From positions 124,001-188,000 of the forward strand of contig WNNJ02001949.1 in assembly GCA_012934845.2 (NCBI GenBank): DNA of 64,000 nt, read 5' to 3'. This document shows, piece by piece, positions 1 through 11,610 of this stretch (position 1 is its first letter; every line of letters begins with the position of its first letter). Below the pieces are notes generated by a model that worked only from the letters and a program-made list of their open reading frames with translations, searched no databases and was not told the DNA's origin. Source of the DNA: Pomphorhynchus laevis. Its lineage: Eukaryota; Acanthocephala; Palaeacanthocephala; Echinorhynchida; Pomphorhynchidae. A program made the translations under genes and the position numbers.

Positions 1-94
1 CCTCGACTTGACTCTTAGCGGTGAGAGAGACCTTTGTTAGCTAGTATATTTTACTCTCCGCCTCGACTTGACTCTTAGCGGTGAGAGAGACCTT
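1..94. repeat. Short tandem duplication, 60-bp period
   Basis: The first 34 bases recur at 61-94 without visible change, with 26 unrelated bases between. Only two copies are inside the window, so the array may extend to the left. Nothing shows a function. Confidence 0.85.
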
Positions 95-265
95 CAATGG
101 TAAAGGCCACTATATCACTATATCACTATTTATGAAAAAGGCCACTCTTATCTTTGACGGATTATACAAACATCGGATTGTTCCTTGCGAAAATCTTGAT
201 AGTGTAATTTTGGATATTTGTGATATCGATACGTAGCGATAATTGGGACAACAAATCTTTAAGGT

Positions 266-385
266 TGTCATAATCGAGTAAATCGAGTAGACGTAAATAG
301 GGTGTTTATTCAACATATCTACAATAAATAGTTAGTAAACGATTATAATTAGTTGATAACATTTTTTATGTGAAATATCATGAAA
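266..385 (-). repeat. LTR, left copy
   Basis: This is the 3' LTR of the reversed Gypsy fossil. It shares long identical stretches with 4042-4162, including a run of AATCGAGTA units near its start. At about 120 bp it is short for the family. Confidence 0.8.
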
Positions 386-822
386 CTTTTTTCTTCTAAA
401 GGAAATAATCATCCAGGTACTTTGGTCTACTTTTAACTCGAGACTTCAGGTCATTTGGTTTGATATCAGCTATTTTGACGGACGACTCATTAATTGGATT
501 GATTTCAGGCAAATTTTGAGCGCTTTGATTCAATTCATTATTGTCGATAGATCGGCGGGGTCATTGCTGCATAATTCTTTGAACTGTGAAGCATATTCGA
601 CAAGTTGATTTTGTTCTTGCGAGTCCTTATCCGCTTCTGGAAATCGAGAAATCTTTCATATCGAAAAATTTAATTCCTTCTGAGTATCATCACTCACCGT
701 GGCAAAATTTCCATTTGTCCCGACCAGTTTTACCCGTCAAAAATATGTGTTCTTCCACGATGGCTCTTCAGGAAGAAAAACTGTATTTCCACTATTCATC
801 CATGGCGGTAAGATAGCATGAT

Positions 823-1446
823 TTAAGGAATTGTGCTTGTGGTTAAACATTCGTTCGTAAGGCAAGTATCCGGTCGCGGTGCACAGGAGTGTTCTAATGG
901 ACGATAATGCCGATGAAAGCAATGATTCCCATTGTTTCGGCGTTTCTTAACAGATTTCAACTTCAATTGTATCCTCTTCCAAATTATCCCGGCATAGCGC
1001 TTCGCTTGTCCATTCCCACGTGGATTGTACGGTGTTGATTGACTATAGGCTAAACCTGTTGATGACCGATAATCTTGGATTTCTTTGGATTGGAAGCATG
1101 ATCCTTGGTCCGAATGCATTTTAGCAGGACAACAGAATATACAAAAAATTTGCTTCAAACAATTGCTAAGCGTCGATGACGAACAATCTGAACATGGAAT
1201 TGCCAATAAAAATCGTGAGTATTCGTCCACTACGCATAGTAAATACCGATTGCGGGTTGTCGATTGCAAAAAACATTTAAAATCTATATTCAGCCGTTCG
1301 AATGTCTGAGTTGGAGTTATTACATGGGATTGTTTCGGTTTACAAAATTGTGGTTTCAATTCGGCACATGTTTTGCATTGCTCAATAATATTGACGATAT
1401 CAGTCTTATCGAAGGGAAGATCGTGTTGCTTAACATAATGCATCAT
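823..1446 (-). pseudogene. Gypsy integrase region (fossil)
   Basis: The translation shows the end of an HHCC zinc region (C-x2-C) followed by an integrase core: an NIDFKCF stretch for the first catalytic acid, VVDEYSRF, HSDQGSCF for the second acid region, and YNPRGNGQAKRY. These are standard Ty3/Gypsy integrase landmarks. The copy is broken and belongs to the fossil spanning 266-4162. Confidence 0.85.
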
Positions 1447-1962
1447 CCTTGTAATTCCCTAATGACATAACGATGTGTGTATTTTTTGTAGATCTGTTAT
1501 TCGTTTATAACTAGTGTAAGCACGTGTCATTCTGGACATGGCGTCAGCAACTATGTTGTTTGATCACGGACGATACTGGATGTCATATTGATACAGATCT
1601 AGTTCTAAGCGCCATCTAGCGACTTTGTCATTTTTTATTTTGTTCGTACTGTCTCGTTTAAACATGTAGTTTACTGATATCTGATCGGTGATTATCGTGA
1701 AATGTCGTCCAAGCAAGAAATGTCGCCAATGCTGTATGGCATTGACTATTGCTTAAGCTTCCTTTTCTGTGATTGGTTGTAGTAGTGAAGTCTTTGGCAA
1801 CGTTTGAGAGAAAAATGCGATAGGATTATTGTTTTGAATGAGAACCGCACCAATTGCGGAATTCGACGCATCAGTTTCAAGGATAAGTGGCTTTCGAGGT
1901 GTAAATGCAGATAATGTAGAAGTCGCTATCTCCTTCTTGAATGCTTCAATTACTCTTATTAT

Positions 1963-2607
1963 TTATAATGAAGGGGACCAAGATTCACATTTTAATAATG
2001 GCTGTATCTTTGTCGAAAATGATTGAATCCATTTAGAGCAGTATGCTAGATGGCCCAAAAACGTTTGCATCGATTTGTTATCTTGACGGATAGAATGATT
2101 CCTTAAAGGCTTTATGCGTTCAGGATCTGGTTTGAGGGTACCATGAGATATTTGATATCCCAGAAAATTTAATTCGTATTTTTTGTATGCAGTCTTTTCG
2201 TCATCTAACTTTAAGTTTATCTTAGTAGCTACTTCGCAGAATTTTTGATATCTATTGTCGTGTTCTTTATCCGTCTTACCGCAAATTATTATATCCTCGA
2301 AATTCGCGTATACTCCACTTAGTTGATTCTCAGAAATGATGTTATTCATTAGTAGTTGAAAAACGGATACCGTATTGGTCAATCCAAATGGAATACATTT
2401 GTATTGGTAAAGTTTCCCACAAGCTTAAAAAGCTGTGTACGGCTTGTCTTCTTCAATTAACGGAATCTGATAATATGCTTTTGACAAGTCTACTGTTGTA
2501 AAAACTGAATTACACACAATCTTCGTTATGAAATCTTTAATGTTAGGTAATGGGTAAGCATCCAACATCGTGTATTTGTTGATTATACTAGAATAGTTTA
2601 TTAACAT
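1963..2607 (-). pseudogene. Gypsy reverse transcriptase region (fossil)
   Basis: Motif A is visible as FTTVDLSKAYYQIPL and the catalytic box survives as a degenerate form of YADD (NFEDIII). LNFLGYQIS and a KPL stretch mark the end of the RT domain in Gypsy polyproteins. It lies between the zinc knuckle and the integrase, as expected. The copy is broken. Confidence 0.85.
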
Positions 2608-3172
2608 TCGTGGATTGTTTCTTTGATTTTAAATTACTAGAGCTTGTATCCTACACGGCGACCGACTCTTTTCAATAATATCTCGCTTCAACAGTAGTTC
2701 TATTTCCGTGCTGATGAAAATGGCATTTTCGTGGGTTTGGCGACGAGATTTGGTAGAAATGGGATGTATATTTTTTGGTATATCAAAAAAAGAGTAATTG
2801 GATCAACATGCATTGCATCAGATGTATAAAGCGGCTAAAGTGATGCCATGCTATCGACAGTCAAATTGAAAAGTAACGTGCGCGAGTCGTGTTAGGAAAC
2901 CTTGACCAAGAATCACAGGTGAGCATAAACTTGACATGATAAAAAATCGAGTATTTGCGAATACTCTATCCATGAGACGAATTGTAACATTGCAAGTATA
3001 ACGTACAAGAACGAAACGGGAAGATGAAGCTAATTGAACACTTTTATAGTAACATATTCGTTTCAGTGTTAGGGATTTGCTACAGATTCATCCATAAAGT
3101 TATCGCTACTTCCAGGCTCAACAAGATTAAGGTTATTGTTATCAATTGAGATTGTTTGAAGGTTGTTAAACA

Positions 3173-3920
3173 TTAATTAATCGGAACCATTAATTGAGCA
3201 CAGAGCAGCAGAGCAGTTAGTTGGTTTATTATTCTTTCTTGACTTGCATGATGACAGTGTCCAGTTTTTCCACGCGTATGACAAACAGAGTTTCGAGCTG
3301 GACATTGGATACGCGGATGATAGACTTGTCCACAAAAGTAGCATAGTGTGTTATTATTAAGCATGTTTATATTTCCAGAAAATCGTTGGGCCACGGCTAG
3401 ATTAGGATCATTCGTCGAGTCATCTGTGCTATCGATTAAATTTTGTTCAGTTGCCAGGCTGGCTAGGGTTTGTTCTGTTGAAGAGAATACAGCTGCTTGC
3501 GAATTAGCCGCTTCGAGGAATTGGTCAATTTAAATCAAATCGTTCAAATCGGATTTGCGAGATTCTAGTAATCGTTGTCTGATATAAGAACTATGTAGTC
3601 CCTGAATAAATGTGTCGGCTATATGCTCGTTTCGGTTTGCTATCGCATCTACTGCTTTGAAGTTACATGAATATGCAAGTTGTTCCAGCTGGCGTATATT
3701 TCTCGATGGAAATTAACGGGTCTTGACGACATGTATGTAATTGAAAGGGACTTAACATTAGATTGAATGGCTTTGTGAAAACGGAATCAAGTATCTTTAT
3801 TGCGTCATTGAAAGTTGTGCAATCTTTTATAAGTCGAAATATTCTGGTAGATACCTGGTTTATCAGGAGAAAAAGTTTAGCATCCTCTGAAGAATCTGCT
3901 TCCAAAGACTGATAGTTCAC
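3173..3920 (-). pseudogene. Gypsy gag and zinc knuckle (fossil)
   Basis: 3663-3920 encodes a Gag-like helical stretch that includes TTFNDAIKILDSVFTKPFN, which resembles the part of arthropod Gypsy Gag reading DAIxxLxxxYVKP. 3173-3394 holds a nucleocapsid-type zinc knuckle (CYFCGQVYHPRIQC). The two pieces are adjacent to the 5' LTR, as expected. Broken. Confidence 0.7.
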
Positions 3921-4041
3921 AAGTCTCCGTTTCCAATGTGCCCAATGTTCTTAAGAATCGATATCGTCAGGATGGATTGACAGCATGTTAGGTGCCAAGA
4001 CTATGTCCATTTCGTCAAATACAATAATTTGTTGAATAAGG

Positions 4042-4162
4042 TGTCGTAATCGAGTAAATCGAGTAGACGTAAATAGGATTTTTATTCAACAGATCTACAA
4101 TAAATAGTTAGTAAACGATTATAAGTAGTTGATAACGTTCTTTTTTGTGAAATATCATGACA
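4042..4162 (-). repeat. LTR, right copy
   Basis: This is the 5' LTR of the reversed Gypsy fossil and matches 266-385 along nearly its whole length. Its outer end is TGACA, the inverse of the TGTCA that opens the left copy. Confidence 0.8.
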
Positions 4163-4289
4163 AAGATTTTACTGTGATCGCGTGCATCTATTAGCATTTA
4201 TTTTGTATACTAAAATTTTGTTACTACATCACATGATGTGATTAAACAGTAGAAATCAGATATGGTTCATTCATCTCTAATATGATTCG

Positions 4290-5560
4290 TTCACTTTCGA
4301 CATCCTTTATGACTTGCATCGCAGTTTTGCCACAGTTATGGATTTTATTCTAATACTGTATCCTGGCTCATCTCTTATCTCTCCACGATCTTTCCGTGTC
4401 TATTCAAATGTATCTTTCTCTACATCTTTATATCTTTCATGTGGCGTTCCTCAAGGATTTGTGCTCGGATCAATTATTTTCTCTCTTCTCTTTGGTGATC
4501 TCTCCGGCATTACACGTGCTTAGAACTTCTGCATCATGCAATATCCTTATGATATTTTCCTTTACTCTCATCCTGGCTCATCTCTTATCTCTCTGCACGA
4601 TCTTTCCGTGTCTATTCAAATGCATCTTTCTCTACATCTTCATTTCTTTCCTGTGGTGTTCCTCAAGGATCTGTGCTCGGACCAATTCTTTTCTCTTTTC
4701 TCCTTGGCGATCTCTCCAGCCTTACACGTGCTTAGAACTTCTGCTTCATGTAATATCCTTATGAAATTTTCCTTTACTCTCATTCTCGTGTTCATCTTCT
4801 GAATGATCTCACTGCTTCTTCTACAAATTGTTTTCTATCCATCTCCAAACATTTTTTTCACTTCGCTTGTATCTTAACCACTTCAAGTCTAAAATCTTAT
4901 GGGTTATCCCTTCTTTCTTCTCTGTCTTTCCTCCCTCGGTATTTCATAATTTAGCCGTTTTTCCTATTGTTAAGTATCTCAGTTTATTGGTAGTTCACTT
5001 CGACACCTGTCTTTCTCTCAATTCATTCGCGACCAAACCGATCTTGCAGTCTACTACTTCGTGACCTTCGCCATGCTAAGAGCTCGCTTAATTTTAAATC
5101 CTATCACTTTCTTATCATCAGTCAATTGCGTCCTAAGATCGACTATTATCTCAGTTTTTTTGCTTTCTCCTCTAAATCCTCACTTCTTCCTCTCCAGCGC
5201 TTTGTGAATTCGTCGTTTCGCCTCAGCCGTTTTGATCACATTTCCTATTGGTTCGCTAAACTCTACTGGCTAACTAGGGAAAACCGCATTCTGTTCTGTA
5301 CCCTTTGTAACACTTTCCGACTATTTTCTTCAAACTCGCCCTCTTATTTGCATTTTCCTACACTTACCGAATCCCGTTTCACCTCCATAAATCCTCATTA
5401 ATGTGACTATCTTCTTCTCCGTGTTCTGTAACTTTCCTCAAACTATTGACGCTCCTATTCTCTGGAATAAACTACCTCATTCCATCCGATCAACTGTCTC
5501 ATTTCTGTTCTTCAAACACAGTATTCGCTCATTTTTGTCACTAAATAATTAATTCAATTA
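4290..5560 (+). mobile_element. CR1-like LINE fragment, RT core to C-terminus
   Basis: This 5'-truncated non-LTR retrotransposon starts inside the reverse transcriptase. GFYSNTVSWLISYL is followed by the CGVPQGSVLG motif (RT motif B), which appears twice because of an internal 210-bp duplication. A FKSKIL stretch, RPKIDYYLSFFA with LPLQRFVNSS, and an ILWNKLPHSIRS tail ending near 5550 follow. Such a W-N-LP tail is typical of the CR1/L2/Daphne group. The reading is spread over several frames, so it is a dead copy. The same family supplies the pieces at 11611-13560, 15385-15645, 16013-16777 and 52690-52900. Confidence 0.82.
4361..4787 (+). repeat. 210-bp tandem duplication inside LINE RT
   Basis: 4361-4570 is repeated almost unchanged at 4571-4787. 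Each copy contains one CGVPQG box, so the RT palm region is doubled head to tail. High similarity of the two copies indicates that the duplication happened after the LINE inserted. Confidence 0.9.
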
Positions 5561-5989
5561 TTCTAACTTTTTAAAATTCCCTCAAACGCTCGCACACATC
5601 AACATCAACCTATTGACATGGCTCATAGCTTCTTTGATATTTTTCATTTTTTATTTGTTATAAAAATTTTAAACTAATTTGTAATTTACTGGATTTCTAA
5701 GTGAATGTGTATCCACAATAGCCACTTTAATAAGATTTTACTTTAATAATAGGTTTTCTAAAATAAAATTTAATTTTCTTCAGCACCATACATAATCACA
5801 AATATCAGTTTATTAGATTGCTAGTATTGCCTATTCATCATCCGCAGTACATTTAACTCGTCAAAACACTGTACTGCCGTATCCGTTTTGAATCTATACT
5901 AATAATAAATAATTTATTAAATAAATACACCAAAATATATAGCATGCAAGAAAAAGTAGGTCACAACAAAGTCAGTAAAGATGACAGAA
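5561..5989. other. AT-rich spacer
   Basis: This is the gap between the plus-strand CR1-like fragment and the reversed I/Jockey-like LINE. I see no coding signal, strong repeat or structured element in it. Confidence 0.6.
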
Positions 5990-6039
5990 TTTAAACTTCA
6001 TTATTCGTCGTCTTTCCTTTCTCTTTCATGGCCGCAGGT

Positions 6040-7100
6040 TTAGGGGGATCTGAGTCCCCCAACCGATCCAATAAGCCGCTTTTCGACTGAACCATCCGGT
6101 GTCTTACACCCCCGAAGAATCCAATCGGCGCAGACTATGCTGGGTAAACGAGAGACGAGGAGCTTAAGAAACCTTAGCATTTGCTCTGGGGGACGTCCTC
6201 TTGAGAAGAAGACTAATCCCGAGATATCCCATGTGCCACAAAGGCGCATTTGAGTTTTCACTTTTAATGACAGATGATGAGCCCGTTTCAGGACCCGCAT
6301 AGCTTTCTTTAGAATACGTTTGAGTCTATCCAGGTCAGCTTTCGCCGGAAAGTTTACCGTAACGGTGATCCCCAGGTATTTTACCCGACTTGTGAGGGTG
6401 GGGAGTGGTTCAGAGGCTATATGGAGGAGAGAGCACAGAGTGCTAATCTCTTTAGTTTTTGCTTTGTAGCAGGGGTGCCATGAAAGAAAACCACCTGCGA
6501 TTTAGCGGAATTTAAAATGAGATTGGACTTTGGTAACAGGTCTTTTAATCTTAAAAAGAAACGGCTAATGTCAGAGACTACGTATTTGCACCTGCGTCCG
6601 GAAAACAGGGCTGTTGTGTCATCAGCATATACCACTAGACGTTATTCGCGTTTAAATATTTTAAAGAGTTCAATGAATGCAGCAAGATATAAGATAGAAG
6701 AGAGGGGAGCCTAGAGGCATACCTGTTATAGGGTAGAACTGACTCGCATCAGGGTCATCTTAATAGAAGAATCGCTTGGTGTACAGCAGTATCTTCACCC
6801 TGTTAACAATTATCGCAGGCAACCCGAGGGACCTGAGAGAAGATATAACAAAGGGAATAGAGATGCGGTCAATTGCAGCGGAAAAATCAAGGAAAACAGC
6901 CACAGCAAGTTGATGACCATTCTCCTGACAAAATCGATGCACTTCACCAACTGCTGAATGGACCGAGGGACTTTTGACGAACCCATGGAAACCAGATGGG
7001 ATTAAATTTCGCATACTCATATGATCACGGATTCTACGCGCAAGCGCTTTTCGTAGATCGAGATGAGGGAAATTCGAATCGAAATAGGCCGCAGGTCTTT
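6040..7100 (-). pseudogene. LINE reverse transcriptase and C-terminal region
   Basis: IPSGFHGFVKSPSVHSAVGE and AVAVFLDFSAAIDRISIP give RT motifs 2 and A (normally AFDR). TGMPLGSPL is motif B and VYADDTTALFSG is the catalytic YADD motif C. 6300-6040 codes the distal region up to a natural-looking stop. Stops and shifts separate these blocks. YADDT and the motif spacing favour the I/Jockey side of the LINE tree. Confidence 0.85.
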
Positions 7101-7699
7101 AGAACAAGAGACCGGATACTTTTTAGGTAAAAAATTCTCCTGATAATGTTGATGCCGGCCACATCAGATGGGTGGCTAATAGCATTGTGACGGCAACCCC
7201 TCTCATTTTTGTTAGGCTGTCAAAAGCTGACAGACACTAGAAGAGAGTGGATCGACGGATTTGGAGGTGCCCGGAATTGGCTCCCAGGCGTTGAGAATAT
7301 CTGTGACAGATAAGTCTCTACTCCTGAAGTCTCCCCAAGGCGCGATTGGTTGCGGTGATTGAGTGGATTCATAAATATGTAGGAATAGTGACTCCTCCGA
7401 AACTTTATCAAGACCAACTTTATCAAAACTTTACCGATCCCATTCAATGCCTTATCCTTCCAACAGACAAACTTCTCCTTCTTGAATATCTTCCAACAGA
7501 GAGACTGGGATGTATTAAGGGAAGCAATCCTAGCTTTATCCTTACCAAATTGGAACCTATACTAGTGCTCCAATATTCTTTCAAGAGAACTTACCTGCAG
7601 AAGCAGAGACATTTGAGAGACGGAGCAAATATGCTAAGATCTTGAGTTTTGTCGGAGTGGAACTGAAAATTCGACCTTTATAGGTTGTCGAAAACAATG

Positions 7700-8242
7700 C
7701 GGTCGCTTGTGAAGAGAGGTAGGAATTAAATTCGGTTAAACTCTCATTACCAATTCGGGGGAAGCGTTGGATAAAAAGAAAACCACTCTGATCGGGTCAA
7801 AGTGGAATCTCCTCCGAAGCAGCGTGTCCTCTTCTATCCGCCAGCGAATTAGGTCATGAGAGGTGAACAGATGTTGTCGCGACTGATCTGTATAGAAGGG
7901 TTTTAACAACCACATCTCATGGATCAGTAATAGGTCGTGGTTTGAATTCGTTGAAGTGCAATAAAAGGTGGATGACGGTGGTTTATGAATAAGTTAACCG
8001 TTCCTGGCTCTGCGGGTTGCTGCATTAATTCAACGACCAGTTCTGTCGTTGAAGTCACCTAGTACCATGTCATAGTCGCTGTCAATAGTACTATGCAGGA
8101 GGTCACGGTTCTTGTCAATCGCCGTTGGATGGATGTAGACATTGGCTAGACTGAGGTGTTTACCGTTCTTACAGAGTGAAACTACTAAACAAGACATGGC
8201 TGGACACGAGTAATTTAATAGGAGAACGACCTTAAAGAGCAC
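7700..8242 (-). pseudogene. LINE AP endonuclease domain
   Basis: The stretch reading SLANVYIHPTAIDKN followed by DYDMVLGDFNDRTGR contains the GDFN box of the exonuclease-endonuclease-phosphatase fold, used by LINEs to nick target DNA. It lies between ORF1 and RT as in the I and Jockey clades. Later motifs of the domain are eroded. Confidence 0.75.
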
Positions 8243-8499
8243 TTAACTAAGGTCAAGAGTCCTTGAGATGAAGATGAGTGAGGTGGGGTTATGTACGGAG
8301 TATAGTGGGAATATATGTGCTTTGGGATAAATAGTGTAATGTCCTTGGGGAGACGGATAGACAGCGTCTCCTGAAGGACTATAACATCTGCATCTTTACC
8401 AGATAGCAGTCTAAGAGCAGAACCACCTCCCGAGTTCCACTGAAAGATATTCAGTGAAAAAGGCTAACGAGTACTCTGCATTGTGATTGATTAGTTGGA

Positions 8500-9567
8500 T
8501 GGGGGATTGCCCACCTACACAGAGCTAGGTGCGGGAAGGTTGCCCTTCCCACGACTAGCCCCCTCCAGGGAAGGTACTTGCCCCTGGGCAATATCATCAT
8601 TTCCCTTAGTCATACGTCGAATAAGCTTCCCGATCTTGATCGGGGTGACGGCATGGACCAAATCCCTCCTCTTTTTCGACTGTGGAAGAATATATGCCAC
8701 TTGAATCGTGGGATTCTTGTTGATAGCACCCACGGCAATTAGTATAAGGCTTTCTAACCTTCTATGTGACACATATCTTTATATCCATCAACCGGGATAT
8801 CTCGTTGTCGTTCATGCGCGGTGTGGCCACACAAGAGAAGGAATATGTAGGTTTAACCGGACGAATAAAAAGGCTTTTGTACGCCTTGAACTTACTGCAG
8901 CTCCTGCGCCATGCAGGATGGCTCCCCCGCAGTTTGAACATGATGGGGGCCGAGCAACGGTCATTCGAGGACAGAGATAGACAAGAGGCTGATCCGCAGA
9001 TACCACATGTAGGGATCCTACTGCAGCTGGAGGCCGTGCCTCCATTTGTGACACCGGCTGCTGTGGGGGTAGGTTAATTTGTCTATTTCGGTTATTGAAA
9101 AACGAATGTTGAACCCCATAAACGGGTTGGAAGTCGATTTTGATAGAGTTTCAGCTATCTCCACTGGCGCTGTACAAAAGCCAACCGGGATAGGGTTCCC
9201 GTCCCTATATATTGGTCCCGTGAGTACTGAGACCAATACTCACGATTGGTCTCAGACGAGAAACTTTGAAAGTCGCCATAAACGATTGCTTGTCATCTTC
9301 ATCCATTGAACATGGTAGATTAATAACTTTGATCGAAGCCTGGATAGGATTTATGGTAAGTTCACCGAACTTTTTAAGGTTCTCGGAAAAATATTCCGCG
9401 TATTTCATTGTAAGATCGGATGATACAGAAGAAATTTTCACCTCGGAGGGGTGTATCTTTAGAGAATTAAACAAAATCCTGTTCTTATATTGAAGCGAGA
9501 AATTTCTCAGAAATTTATTGTACAGTTGATCCCTTTCTATAGGTCTTGTTACTTTAATTAAAATCAA
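8500..9567 (-). pseudogene. LINE ORF1 (Gag-like, CCHC)
   Basis: The upstream part (9567-9205) contains KVINLPCSMDEDDKQSFMA, in the style of the RRM-like central domain of I/Jockey ORF1 proteins. The downstream part, in shifting frames near 8990-8880, shows cysteine-rich knuckle remnants, including CSNCGG followed in another frame by HPAWRRSC, a common last knuckle in this family. The frame changes at least twice. The product would be an RNA-binding structural protein of the LINE particle. Confidence 0.7.
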
Positions 9568-9704
9568 GTTTCTCTTTTTATGGATGGGGGAAGCACCTTC
9601 CCATCGCCTGAAGATAACAAAACATTACTGACCTTATCGCTGTAACGTTGAGTTGAAGAACATATAATACAAACCTTTTTTCGGTTGGAAAATTGCTGTA
9701 TTTA

Positions 9705-10060
9705 GCATCAGAATTCAACTTATTTGATACCTCCGCCATGTGCATTCAGTATTTTTTAGAAAGTACTACTTCAATCTATACTGCTTCTTTCACATTTGAA
9801 TGCAGGCTATTTCAATCGATTGCCAAGCGGCACAGTCGTTTTGAATTTGCACTGTCTCTAATTTTTGAATGCAAGTTATTGAAATCGATTGCCAATCGGC
9901 AAATTCGATTTGAAACTATACTGTTTCTTTCACTAATGATTACAGGGTATAGCAATCATTTTCCAAATGACACATCCTATTTGAATCTATACATTTTTTT
10001 ACATATAAATACTGGATATATCCATCGATTGCTAAACAGCTTACCAATTTCCCTATTCGT
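9705..10060. repeat. Minisatellite, about 70-bp unit
   Basis: Four to five diverged head-to-tail copies carry a core of TTTGAATGCA followed by AATCGATTGCCAA. The apparent 131-residue reading frame across it only reflects the repeat. It sits at the 5' flank of the reversed LINE. Confidence 0.75.
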
Positions 10061-10235
10061 TTTCATTAGAACGAAATTAAATGAATAATATACGAAATAA
10101 TACAATAATATAAAGAATAATATACCTGGCCTTTATCGAATTCCAAATGCTGCATATCCACATCTGTTCAAGAACATGGTGACTTCTGAATCAATTCTCC
10201 TGTCGGTTAATCATATTGTCCTCCCTTGTCAAAGA

Positions 10236-10350
10236 CTTCCCCATTCGATCAGAAGTTAGATCAGACTTTCCCCATTCGATTAGAAGTTAGATCAGACTTT
10301 ACCCATTCGATAAGAAGTTCGATCAGACTTTCCCCATTCGATCAGATTTT
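10236..10350. repeat. Minisatellite, 31-bp unit
   Basis: About 3.6 copies of a unit that begins CCCCATTCGAT and contains AGAAGTTAGATCAGACTT follow each other with few changes. Confidence 0.88.
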
Positions 10351-10943
10351 CCCGGGTATTCCGATGGTATGCTAAAGTTTGATAAAAACTAATATTATGC
10401 TGGTGTGGAGACTCTTCTTGTCGTTCATTCACACTCTCAATTTAATGTTTTGACTGCTCAATTCAGAGCGGTTACGTGGTCATTGACTAACGCTCAAAAT
10501 TCGTAGAAAAGTCTATCGGCGTTATCAAGATATCGTTGATCAAACAATAAACTCGAACAGACTCCCGTTAGCTGTAAAAACCCAAAAATTCTGGCGCGTT
10601 ATGAATAGGCTTTCGCTAACATAACAATTTTGTCTTGAATTGGTTTACTTTTATATTTTTTCTTTCACGTTGTATTTCTACATTCAGATTCAGCCAAACG
10701 ATATACCGCTCATCGGCTATTGTACCAGCCGATGAGCTGGTTATATTAGACATTTTCTATTATATTGCTTTATATTATATTTTAAATATTTTAAGACGAT
10801 ATTATATTATAAATATTTTGAAATCAGGAAGTAAGTTTGCCTTGGGAAGTAATATAAACTGCATCTTAGGGCTGCTGAAATTAGGTATGCATTCCGTTCG
10901 TGCTCGCCTCTTTTATATTGATTTAGTTAATGTTACACCTGGT
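10351..10943. other. No recognised gene
   Basis: This stretch is AT-rich with one 107-residue reading frame (10635-10958) that resembles nothing I know and has no splice or promoter signals. A short duplicated AAATATTTT-type track is present. Confidence 0.5.
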
Positions 10944-10979
10944 CAAATGCACATTTAGGTTTCCCTAAATGTGCATTTG
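10944..10979. repeat. Perfect 16-bp hairpin
   Basis: 10944-10959 and 10964-10979 are exact reverse complements with a 4-base loop. The arm contains AAATGCACATTTAGG. It could be the fold-back of a small element or a target palindrome. Confidence 0.9.
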
Positions 10980-11201
10980 TGCATTGGTCGAGCAGTGTAT
11001 ATTTGCCCATACTTTGGCAACATTAAGAAAACGCTATAAAATTACATTTAACAGATATATTTTGTTCTGTATCGTAGTGATAAAATAAATGGTAACGCTA
11101 GTAACCTATATTCAACGACATCTAAAACAGAATAAATGCTAATTGTCTCTTTAATTAGATAACGTACAAATTACAATCACGATATTCCATGCCATATATT
11201 G

Positions 11202-11609
11202 CTAATGCGATGAGCTGGGTTTGATTATGTTCTCTTCTAGCATCTGGTTAATTTCATTTTGTATAAATGAAACACTATGTATTCTAGGTATTTCGTATAA
11301 GTGCGATGTCTTGAAAGTCTTTGATTTGTTTCGTCCTTGAATGCTGATTGTTGTATATGTTGGTTATTGTTTTTAGGTAGAATATTGAGTTTCGTTAATA
11401 GCATCATCATTATTGATAATACATTATTTGAAATATCCTTCGTCTGCTCACCTGGATCATACGATTGTTGAATGTCTGGGTTGCTTGAAAATTGTTTTCT
11501 GCGGGATCTTCGTTGTAACAAATACTTGAACTAGCTAATGCGATGAGCTGGGTTTGAGTATGTTCTCTTCTAGCATCTGGTTAATTTCATTTTGTATAAA
11601 TGAAACACT
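11202..11609. repeat. 77-bp direct repeat pair
   Basis: 11202-11278 and 11533-11609 are nearly identical, starting at CTAATGCGATGAGCTGGG and ending AAATGAAACACTA. A CR1-like LINE begins directly after the second copy. The 254 bases between code an unrecognised, charged 94-residue frame on the minus strand. Confidence 0.9.
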
Positions 11610-11610
11610 A

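Larger units (their letters stand above)
266..4162 (-). mobile_element. Ty3/Gypsy LTR retrotransposon fossil
   Basis: This is a reversed LTR element of about 3.9 kb. Two direct repeats of about 120 bp (266-385 and 4042-4162) start with TGTC and the right copy ends TGACA; they are the LTRs. Read on the minus strand the parts come in Ty3/Gypsy order: gag piece, zinc knuckle, a protease-sized gap, reverse transcriptase, RNase H region, then integrase, which follows RT as in Gypsy and unlike Copia. It is broken, with at least five interruptions of its frames. The two LTRs differ at several positions, so the insertion is not very recent. A clear target-site duplication was not found. Confidence 0.88.
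5990..9570 (-). mobile_element. I/Jockey-like LINE, reversed, near full length, dead
   Basis: This is a GC-richer block of about 3.6 kb that holds all parts of a two-ORF LINE on the minus strand. An ORF1 Gag-like part with zinc knuckles (about 9567-8500) is followed by an AP-type endonuclease (about 8242-7700) and a reverse transcriptase with C-terminal region (about 7100-6040). The frames are split by several stops and shifts. Base composition differs strongly from the flanking DNA, as expected for an inserted element. Confidence 0.85.

Noticed and set aside
9693-10088. A 131-codon open frame
   Set aside because: It is created by the 70-bp minisatellite; the residues repeat with the unit.
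10635-10958. A 107-codon open frame
   Set aside because: No family resemblance, no splice or promoter context, and it ends in a perfect hairpin.
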